A DNA stretch of 64,000 nt from Tardiphaga sp. (GTDB lineage Bacteria > Pseudomonadota > Alphaproteobacteria > Rhizobiales > Xanthobacteraceae): positions 62,001-126,000 of the forward strand of contig JASBVG010000009.1 of NCBI GenBank assembly GCA_030147505.1. Reading direction: 5' to 3'. The position numbers and the translations under genes are program-made. Within the stretch, counting starts at the first letter, position 1, and every line of letters starts with the position of its first letter. Under the pieces are notes generated by a model. The model saw nothing but the letters and a program-made list of their open reading frames with translations, ran no database searches and had not been told where the DNA came from. Shown here piece by piece: positions 9,037-15,649 of the stretch.

Positions 9037-9624
9037 TCAGCGAAGCTTGGGCGCCTTGGTGGCAAACTGTTCGTCCTGGTAGGTGGCAGGCAAGCCATTG
9101 TTTTCAATGGCATAATCGACAACTTGGCCTAGCAGCTTGTAGCCGAGCGGGGCGAGAGCGCGTTCCCACAATTCACGGGCAGTCTCGCCCTTTTTTACGA
9201 AGCAGAATTCCTGGGCGGCAATGGCGCCGCCGTCCATGACGTCGGCGAGATGGTAAACGGTGCCGCCAGCAATGGGATCACCTTCCTTGATGGTCCATTC
9301 CACCGCGGCGATTCCCCGGTGGCGGGGCAGCAGCGAGGGATGATAGCCGACGCCGCCGAGCCTGGCCTTGTCCAGCGCGTCCTGACCGATGCGGGCATGG
9401 CTGTGGGCGGTGATGATCAGGTCGGTGCCATCGGCGATCTCGGACGCCACCACCAGTTTCGGATTCGCCTGCACGGTCACCGGAATGCCTGCGGCCCTCG
9501 CTGCGGCTGCCAGACGATCCTCGGCATCAGCGACGACGACGCTGACGATCTCGACCTTGTGGGTCTTCAGCTTCTCGAGGGTCGTGACGCCGAAGAATTT
9601 GGAGCCGACGAGGGTGATGCGCAT
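9037..9624 (-). CDS. Formyltransferase-fold protein related to 10-formyl-THF hydrolase/transferase domains
   Basis: 195 residues from ATG 9624 (MRITLVGSKFFG). The fold shows a Rossmann-like first half and then YHPSLLPRHRG and DVMDGGAI, which hold the His and Asp of the formyltransferase active site. In Fmt and PurN the position two residues before the His is Asn (N-x-H); here it is Gly (GYH). The string YHPSLLPRHRG is instead typical of the N-terminal hydrolase domain of 10-formyltetrahydrofolate dehydrogenase, which also lacks that Asn. The protein is shorter than Fmt (about 310) and has no Fmt C-terminal domain, so it is not the housekeeping Fmt. A role in one-carbon metabolism or formylation of a small molecule is inferred. 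It is divergent from the siderophore receptor gene. Confidence 0.8.
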   Translation of the reverse strand: MRITLVGSKFFGVTTLEKLKTHKVEIVSVVVADAEDRLAAAARAAGIPVTVQANPKLVVASEIADGTDLIITAHSHARIGQDALDKARLGGVGYHPSLLPRHRGIAAVEWTIKEGDPIAGGTVYHLADVMDGGAIAAQEFCFVKKGETARELWERALAPLGYKLLGQVVDYAIENNGLPATYQDEQFATKAPKLR

Positions 9625-9971
9625 GGATAAGGTCCGGTGATCAGAAGGAATTGTCTGCCACGGTCTTGGCAGGGTTTTCGCCATCAAGGCAAGATCAATA
9701 TCTGGCCATCCAAAGCGTGGCGCTGAACGAGCCATTCCTGGTGACAGGAGATTCGAGGACGAATCGATCGCAACCAAAGCGAGTATTTCGGGAAATGAGC
9801 TCTTCTTAATTCTTATGGCGAGAGCGACGTTGCCTATGTGTTCTCGCTGAATTCATATGGGTGAATGGTGCGGGAAGTTATTCCCGCTCCTAAATCTATT
9901 CTAATTCAGTTTCGTTGCTTACGCCGCACCGATTACCTAGTCAGACCCCAATCATGTGACTGGGGGCGTTT
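9625..9971. other. Divergent promoter region, formyltransferase / siderophore receptor
   Basis: 347 bases between two divergent genes. The half next to the receptor is AT-richer (TCCTAAATCTATTCTAATTC around 9889-9908) and probably holds its promoter. It has TTCTAA-like words reminiscent of rhizobial iron-control elements but no clean dyad, so I do not call an Irr or Fur box. Confidence 0.4.
9946..9966 (+). promoter_or_regulatory. Hairpin covering the receptor ribosome binding site
   Basis: CCCCAAT (9946-9952) can pair with ACTGGGG (9959-9965) with one mismatch and a 6-base loop. The right arm is the G-run that must act as Shine-Dalgarno sequence for the GTG start at 9972. The structure could reduce translation of the receptor. 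Pairing is seen in the sequence; regulation is inference. Confidence 0.4.
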
Positions 9972-12290
9972 GTGACCATCAATCAGAAATACAAGAGTCG
10001 TTTGTTTGTCGGCGCAGCCACGAGCGTATTTGCGCTGTGCCTGAGCGGAGCAGGGGCTTCGCAAGTGAACGCGCAGAGCGCGCAGCCGAATGTGTTGCCT
10101 CCGGTGTCGGTCGACGCACCACAGCAGCGCGCGCGGCCGGCACGCACAGTGCGTACGCGCACCACGTCGCAACGTGCAACCGGCGTTACGCCACGTCAGG
10201 TCAACGAGCAGCCAGCGCCGACTGCGCCGGTCACCACGATGGGATCGACCCGTACGATTGGTACGCCGGCGCCAGCCTATGCTGGTGGTCAAGTCGCGAC
10301 GGGCGGAACGCTCGGCTTGCTCGGCAGCACCAGCGTAATGAACACGCCGTTCAGCACGGTCAATTACACGTCGCAGCTGATCGAGGATCAGCAGGCGCGG
10401 ACCGCGGCGGATACACTGATCAATGACGCTTCTGTGCGTCTCACCACAGGCGGCAATGGTTTCGACGATACGTTTTCGATCCGCGGCTTTGCGGTTCCAT
10501 CAGGTGATGTGGGCTTCAACGGCCTCTATGGTCTTGTCTCTTCCAACCGTGTGCCCGCGCAGATCACCGAACGCATTGAATTGCTCAAGGGGCCTGGTGC
10601 GCTGATCAATGGCATCGCACCGGGCGGTAGTGTGGGCGGCGGCATCAATATCGTAAGCAAGCGTGCGACCGAAGTCGATTTTTCGCGCCTGACGCCGCTC
10701 TTCATGAGCTCCGGTAATTACGGCCTGCATCTTGAGACCAGCCGCCGCTTCGGTGACAACAAGGAGTGGGGGGTCCGCTTCAATGGTGTCGGCCGCAACG
10801 GAGAGGCCTCGATTGACGGCGGTAACTGGCGAACGGGCCTCGGTGCACTGTCGCTCGATTATCGCGGCGAGCGTCTGCGATGGACGCTGGACGCAATTTC
10901 ACAGAATGACGACACTTACAACTTCCGTCCGCAGATCAGCATTCTGGCAAATGCGACCGCTATTCCTGCCGCGCCCGATGCCCGGAGCAACTGGTATCCG
11001 GGCACGATGCTCAAGCAGCGAGATAACACGATTGCGTCGGGTCTCGAATATGACTTGACCGACTGGCTGACCGCTTACGCCGGTATCGGTTATCGCGAAG
11101 GCACGAACGAGCAGACATTTCCGCAGTCCACGACCGCAGTGAATGCGCTGGGCGCCTTCAACGTCACCAACAACTATTACGACTCGTATAGCAAGACGGT
11201 GAGCGGCAATGTCGGGCTGCGTTCCCAGTTCAACACTGGATTCATCACCCACAAGGTCAACGTAGGCTATACCGGATTCCTGCAAGATAACGGAAATTCG
11301 TTCACCCAAAGTGGCATCACCGTGCCATCCAACATCTATAATCCGGCTCCGCTTCCGCCTATCAGTGTGTCGCGCATAACGCCGCTGCATGCCAATGATG
11401 TGACCAATACAAGCGTCGCCGTGTCGGACACGATGTCCTTCAACGATCTAGTATACTTGACTATCGGTGCGCGTCATCAGCAAGTTAAGCAGGAAACATA
11501 CGCAACAACTCCGGTGCCCGCTCGCGGCTTGAATGTCGGTGATCTGTCAGCGACCTATGATGCCGCCGCCACTTCGCCTCTAGCTGGCATCGTGATCAAG
11601 CCTCTGCATAATGTCTCGCTCTATGCGAATTATGCGGAAGGCCTGTCCCGCGGGCAGGTCGTCGGCGCAGGCTACGACAACGTTGGATCTGTCCTCACCC
11701 CATTCAAGTCGAAGCAGCAGGAAGCCGGCGTTAAGGTCGATTGGGGCACCGTCACAACCACCGCGGCGGTGTTCCAGATCATGCGTCCAACCACCGTCCG
11801 CACGGCGACCGGCACACTTGGCTCGCTCGCATACGATGGCGAGCAGCGCAACAGAGGCGTTGAACTGAACGCCTATGGTCTGTTGCTGCCAGGGCTGCGT
11901 GGCATGGCGAGTGCGACCTTCATTCGCCCTGAGCTCACGAATCCGTCCGATCCGACCCAACGCGGCAATGACGCGGCCGGCGTACCAGACAAGACATTCT
12001 CGGCCGGTTTGGATTGGGATGTACCGGGCATCACCGGATTCTCCCTCAACGGTCGTGTGATCTACACCTCAAGCGTCTATCTGACTAATGCGAATCTTCT
12101 CAAGTTCCCGGATTGGACACGTGTGGATATCGGAGCGCGCTACGTCACGACGGCGCTGACGGGCAAGCCGGTGACCATACGTGCAAATATCGAGAATGTT
12201 GGCGGCGAGAACTACTGGCTGACGACTGGCACTTACGCCACCGTTGGAAATCCTCGCACCTACGTTCTGTCGGCTGCATTCGATTTCTGA
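9972..12290 (+). CDS. TonB-dependent siderophore receptor
   Basis: 772 residues with a GTG start behind GGGGG. A signal peptide ends near SGAGASQVNAQ (about residue 35), then a Pro/Arg-rich spacer. The plug domain spans roughly residues 105-225 and contains FSIRGF and ERIELLKGPGAL, the standard plug signatures of siderophore receptors. A 22-strand-type barrel follows and the chain ends in aromatic AAFDF, the outer-membrane insertion signal. There is no N-terminal STN signalling domain, so it should be a plain transporter and not a transducer. It is the first of five same-strand genes (to 15347) that look like one iron-uptake operon. The cargo is a ferric siderophore by family; which one is not visible. 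In Bradyrhizobium a comparable receptor plus PepSY-type protein pair (FegA/FegB) handles ferrichrome. Confidence 0.92.
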   Translation: MTINQKYKSRLFVGAATSVFALCLSGAGASQVNAQSAQPNVLPPVSVDAPQQRARPARTVRTRTTSQRATGVTPRQVNEQPAPTAPVTTMGSTRTIGTPAPAYAGGQVATGGTLGLLGSTSVMNTPFSTVNYTSQLIEDQQARTAADTLINDASVRLTTGGNGFDDTFSIRGFAVPSGDVGFNGLYGLVSSNRVPAQITERIELLKGPGALINGIAPGGSVGGGINIVSKRATEVDFSRLTPLFMSSGNYGLHLETSRRFGDNKEWGVRFNGVGRNGEASIDGGNWRTGLGALSLDYRGERLRWTLDAISQNDDTYNFRPQISILANATAIPAAPDARSNWYPGTMLKQRDNTIASGLEYDLTDWLTAYAGIGYREGTNEQTFPQSTTAVNALGAFNVTNNYYDSYSKTVSGNVGLRSQFNTGFITHKVNVGYTGFLQDNGNSFTQSGITVPSNIYNPAPLPPISVSRITPLHANDVTNTSVAVSDTMSFNDLVYLTIGARHQQVKQETYATTPVPARGLNVGDLSATYDAAATSPLAGIVIKPLHNVSLYANYAEGLSRGQVVGAGYDNVGSVLTPFKSKQQEAGVKVDWGTVTTTAAVFQIMRPTTVRTATGTLGSLAYDGEQRNRGVELNAYGLLLPGLRGMASATFIRPELTNPSDPTQRGNDAAGVPDKTFSAGLDWDVPGITGFSLNGRVIYTSSVYLTNANLLKFPDWTRVDIGARYVTTALTGKPVTIRANIENVGGENYWLTTGTYATVGNPRTYVLSAAFDF

Positions 12291-12399
12291 TCGAACGTAG
12301 CGATACGCAGGCCAAATCGATCCGGCGCGTATGATGTCGATATCTCGATCTCATCCGCGCCGGATGTTGCGTTCACAAGGCTTTGTCGAGGCATCGATC

Positions 12400-13134
12400 A
12401 TGAAGAAGTTCTCTCTTGTTGTTGTCGCCGTGCTCGGCGCTGTCACCTCGGTGCAGGCACACCAGATCTGGATCGAGCAGGCGGATGGCGAGAATGCTGT
12501 CGTGCGTTTCGGCGAATTCGGCGAGAACCTGCGCGAAGCATCGCCGGGCCTGCTCGACAAGTTCGTCAAGGTGACCGGCACCCTGGTGTCGGCCAAGGGC
12601 GAGCAGAAGTCGGACGCGACGAAGGCGGCAAACGGATTCACGCTGCCGTTCAAGGCCGCGTCCGGCGATGGAATCCTGGCCGAGGACGTGAGCTATCCGC
12701 TCTTTACGACCAAGCAGCAGGATAAGCAGGCCACCGGTTGGTACTATCCCGCTGCGCGCCTCATCACTGGTTTCGCTGCGCAGAAGCCGAAGCTCCCGCT
12801 CGATCTCGTGCCGACCGGCAATGATGGCGAGTTCAAACTGTTCTTCAAGGAACAGCCCAAAGCCAAGACCAAGGTGACGCTGGTGACACAGTCCGGCTGG
12901 TCGAAGGAGGCCCACACCGACGAGCAGGGCGTGGTGAAGTTCGACATGCCGTGGAAAGGCACCTATGTGGCCGAAGTCAGCTTCAACGATCGCACCGCAG
13001 GCGAGCGCGCGGGTGCGACTGGCACCGAAAAATATGATGCCGTCAACTACGCCACCACCGTGACTTACGTGAATGCCAACGGACTTCCGCCGCTTCCGGC
13101 TGGCCCGACGGCCAAGCCGTCTCCGGCGAAATGA
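12400..13134 (+). CDS. DUF4198 periplasmic protein of the iron-uptake operon
   Basis: 244 residues from ATG 12400, which has GAGG about 8 bases upstream and gives a signal peptide (MKKFSLVVVAVLGAVTSVQA). The mature protein begins HQIWIEQ, the usual opening of DUF4198 proteins, whose mature N-terminal His is also seen in NikM/CbiN-type metal-uptake accessory proteins. The body is a predicted beta-sandwich with KVTLVTQSGW and GTYVAEVSF and ends in a Pro-rich tail. It is periplasmic. The position between a siderophore receptor and PepSY/DUF3325 genes suggests a helper in metal or siderophore handling (inference). The stop overlaps the start of the next gene by four bases (ATGA). Confidence 0.85.
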   Translation: MKKFSLVVVAVLGAVTSVQAHQIWIEQADGENAVVRFGEFGENLREASPGLLDKFVKVTGTLVSAKGEQKSDATKAANGFTLPFKAASGDGILAEDVSYPLFTTKQQDKQATGWYYPAARLITGFAAQKPKLPLDLVPTGNDGEFKLFFKEQPKAKTKVTLVTQSGWSKEAHTDEQGVVKFDMPWKGTYVAEVSFNDRTAGERAGATGTEKYDAVNYATTVTYVNANGLPPLPAGPTAKPSPAK

Positions 13135-13412
13135 ACGTCCTTGGTCGTCGGGCCCTCGCAACAGGCTCGCTGATTTCGCGCATCGTCGCCGCGCTGTTCG
13201 GCGGCTATGCGCTGGCAGCGTTGAGCAGCGTCGCCATGCTTGCTTTGCCGATGAACAAGATTCAAGCCGTAATCGCCGGCATGCTCGTGAGCTTTCTGAT
13301 CTATGCCGGCGCTGTCATCTGGGTGTTCGCCGTGCGCAGCGCGTTGAAGGCATGGACAGGTTTGATCGTGTTCGCCGTGCCGCTTGGGCTCGCGGCGTGG
13401 TCCGTCTTCTGA
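13131..13412 (+). CDS. DUF3649 membrane protein (iron-uptake accessory)
   Basis: 93 residues with three hydrophobic helices separated by short loops (IVAALFGGYALAALSSVAML, IAGMLVSFLIYAGAVIWVFA, LIVFAVPLGLAAWSVF). Small proteins of this kind, assigned to DUF3649, recur beside PepSY-domain and DUF3325 genes in siderophore-uptake operons. The start overlaps the DUF4198 stop codon, which supports translational coupling. It is an inner-membrane protein with no known enzymatic residue. The function is inferred only from neighbourhood. Confidence 0.8.
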   Translation: MNVLGRRALATGSLISRIVAALFGGYALAALSSVAMLALPMNKIQAVIAGMLVSFLIYAGAVIWVFAVRSALKAWTGLIVFAVPLGLAAWSVF

Positions 13413-13425
13413 CGAGGTCTGATCT

Positions 13426-15054
13426 ATGACAACGGCACGCGATCAGGATAACGCCGGCCGCGGCATTCGGCAGAGTATGTCGGACCTCCACACCTGGGTC
13501 GGGCTTCTGCTCGGCTGGGTACTCTATGCAATGTTCCTGACCGGCACCGTATCCTATTTCAAGGACGAGTTGTCGCAATGGACGCGGCCAGAGCTAGCGC
13601 GTCTGGTCGAATTGCCAGATCCCGCCGTGGTGGCGCAGCGCGTTGCCGATGCATTCGACAAGATCGCGCCGGGCACCTCGCAGTGGAGCATTCGTCTGCC
13701 GGATGCACGTAACAACAGCGCCTATGCGTTCTGGCGCACGACGACCCGCGAGCCCGGACAGCGCGGCTTCGCCGAGGGACATTTCGATCCGGCTACGGGT
13801 GAGCGTGTGAGTGCGCGCGACACGCTGGGCGGTGAATTCTTCTATCGCTTCCATTTCCAGTTCCACTACATGCCTGTGGTGTGGGGCAGATGGCTTGCCG
13901 GCATTGCCGCGATGTTCATGCTCATCGCCATCATTAGCGGCGTCATCACGCACAAGAAGATCTTCGTCGACTTTTTCACGTTCCGCTGGGGCAAGGGACA
14001 GCGTTCGTGGCTCGACGCCCATAATGTGCTGTCGGTGTTCGGCCTGCCGTTCCATGCGATGATCACCTATACCGGCCTTGTGACGCTGATGGCGATGTAC
14101 ATGCCATGGGCCGGGCAGGTGGCGATCAAGACGCCGGCCGAACGTCAACAAATGCAGGCCGAGATCAGCGCATTTGCTCAGCCGGGCAAACCTGCAGGCC
14201 AGAAGGTGTCGCTGGCATCTGTTGAGAACATGGTGCGTCAGGCGCAGGAGCGCTGGGGGCACGACAATGTCGGCCGCGTCAGTGCCACGCATCCCGGCGA
14301 TGCCGCGGCCCGCGTGATCGTGACGCGTGGCGATCCCGGCCGCATCTCCATGAGCCCGCAATACATGGAGTTCGAAGGGACGACCGGCAAACTGCTGTCG
14401 GTTCGCGATCAGGTGGGGGCTGCGGCCGAGACGCGCGGCGTCCTCTATGCACTCCATCTCGGGCGGTTCAGTGATCCCGTCACCCGCTGGTTGTACTTCC
14501 TCGTCAGTTTCATGGGGACGGTCATGGTGGGCACGGGTCTCGTGATGTGGACGGTAAAACGTAGGCAGAAGCTGTCCGACCCGCAGCGACCCTATTTCGG
14601 CTTCCGCCTCGTGGAACGGCTGAACATTGCGAGCATCGCCGGCCTGTTGATCGCCATGACGGCCTTCATGTGGGGCAACCGCCTGCTGCCCACCACACTG
14701 GCAGGGCGTTCCAACTGGGAGATCGATCTGTTCTTTATGGTCTGGGCGACGACTTTGCTGCATGCGCTGCTGCGACCCGCCAAAGCGGCCTGGGTCGAGC
14801 AGCTCTGGGCAGCGTCGGCGCTGTTGTTGCTGCTGCCGGTGCTCAATGCCATGACCACGCAACGCCCGCTCTGGCATAGCCTTGCGCAGGGCGACTGGGT
14901 CTTCGCCGGTATCGATCTGATGTGCTGGGTGCTGGCCGCGCTGCACGCCGTATTGGCGGTCCGTACCGCACGATATCAGGTCAAGGCACCGGCCAAGCGT
15001 AAGGCTGACCGGCCGGCCGCGGTAGCGGTCGCATCGGGCGGGGCGGCGGAATGA
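13426..15054 (+). CDS. PepSY-associated inner-membrane protein, probable siderophore-linked reductase
   Basis: 542 residues. It starts with DLHTWVGLLLGWVLYAMFLTG, the first helix of the PepSY_TM family, and has at least six to eight further helices. Conserved histidines lie in helix-end positions (DLHTW, FHFQFHY, DAHNVLSVFGLPFHA, LHLGRF). In the related Pseudomonas FoxB, membrane histidines hold haem and the protein reduces ferric siderophores; the same role is a reasonable inference here. Two large periplasmic segments lie between helices 1-2 and 3-4. FegB of Bradyrhizobium is probably of this type. Start codon ATG at 13426, 13 bases after the DUF3649 gene; the stop overlaps the next gene by four bases. 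Confidence 0.87.
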   Translation: MTTARDQDNAGRGIRQSMSDLHTWVGLLLGWVLYAMFLTGTVSYFKDELSQWTRPELARLVELPDPAVVAQRVADAFDKIAPGTSQWSIRLPDARNNSAYAFWRTTTREPGQRGFAEGHFDPATGERVSARDTLGGEFFYRFHFQFHYMPVVWGRWLAGIAAMFMLIAIISGVITHKKIFVDFFTFRWGKGQRSWLDAHNVLSVFGLPFHAMITYTGLVTLMAMYMPWAGQVAIKTPAERQQMQAEISAFAQPGKPAGQKVSLASVENMVRQAQERWGHDNVGRVSATHPGDAAARVIVTRGDPGRISMSPQYMEFEGTTGKLLSVRDQVGAAAETRGVLYALHLGRFSDPVTRWLYFLVSFMGTVMVGTGLVMWTVKRRQKLSDPQRPYFGFRLVERLNIASIAGLLIAMTAFMWGNRLLPTTLAGRSNWEIDLFFMVWATTLLHALLRPAKAAWVEQLWAASALLLLLPVLNAMTTQRPLWHSLAQGDWVFAGIDLMCWVLAALHAVLAVRTARYQVKAPAKRKADRPAAVAVASGGAAE

Positions 15055-15347
15055 GCCATCTCCTTGCCTTCCTGCTGAGCCTCGCCGGCTTCGCTGCATT
15101 GGCCTGCGCGACGAATCGCCAGCAGCGCGATCTGTTCGGCAAGGCTCTACAGCCTGCCATGACACGCATGGTAAGCCTTGTTGGCACGGCCGCGTTGCTG
15201 GGTGCGCTTGGTATCCTTGTCGCTCAGTATGGCTGGGGCCTCGGTCTCGTGATGTTCAGCGGCCATACGAGTCTTGCTGCCGGGGTCATCGTTTGCGGGC
15301 TGATCGGATATGGGCGGACGCGGGGGCGACGGCTTCGACATCGGTAA
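15051..15347 (+). CDS. DUF3325 membrane protein (iron-uptake accessory)
   Basis: 98 residues with three hydrophobic helices: LLAFLLSLAGFAALACATNR at the N-terminus, then SLVGTAALLGALGILVAQYG and GLVMFSGHTSLAAGVIVCG. The pattern, with a short basic segment after helix 1 (NRQQRDLF), is that of DUF3325 proteins, which nearly always sit beside PepSY-type genes in siderophore operons. ATG overlaps the stop of the upstream gene (ATGA), so it is translationally coupled. It is the last gene of the operon. The tail is Arg-rich and cytoplasmic by the positive-inside rule. Confidence 0.82.
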   Translation: MSHLLAFLLSLAGFAALACATNRQQRDLFGKALQPAMTRMVSLVGTAALLGALGILVAQYGWGLGLVMFSGHTSLAAGVIVCGLIGYGRTRGRRLRHR

Positions 15348-15397
15348 GTCGTCGATCCGTCGGAACCGGGAAATCCGTCCAGCAATTCGGTAAGTTG

Positions 15398-15472
15398 TGG
15401 TGGGCGGGATGGGGATCGAACCCATGACCAGTCGATTAAAAGTCGAATGCTCTACCGCTGAGCTACCCGCCC
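15398..15472 (-). tRNA. tRNA-Lys (anticodon TTT)
   Basis: On the minus strand the sequence folds as a complete tRNA: 7-bp acceptor stem GGGCGGG/CCCGCCC, D-arm GCTC...GAGC, anticodon loop CTTTTAA with anticodon TTT, T-arm with GGTTCGATCCC, and an encoded 3' CCA (complement of 15398-15400). The outermost anticodon-stem pair is T/C and unpaired. It is a stand-alone gene between the iron operon and the glucan locus. Confidence 0.97.
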
Positions 15473-15649
15473 GAAGATGCCGTTGAAGAGAGGCTTGCCG
15501 GAAGTTCCGCCCAAGGGCGCGGAAGGCCGGTCGGCCACGGCCGCGATATTGGCCGCAATGCAGCGTGTCGCGTTGACCGGCTGTGTAAAAGGCGGGCTCG
15601 CCGGGGTCAAGGGCGAGCCTGCGGGTTATGGACATGAACTGCCCGGGGG

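Noticed and set aside
9880..9910. An Irr/ICE or Fur box before the siderophore receptor
   Set aside because: TTCTAA-like words are present but no proper inverted repeat with the expected spacing can be drawn. Iron control is likely but the site is not visible to me.
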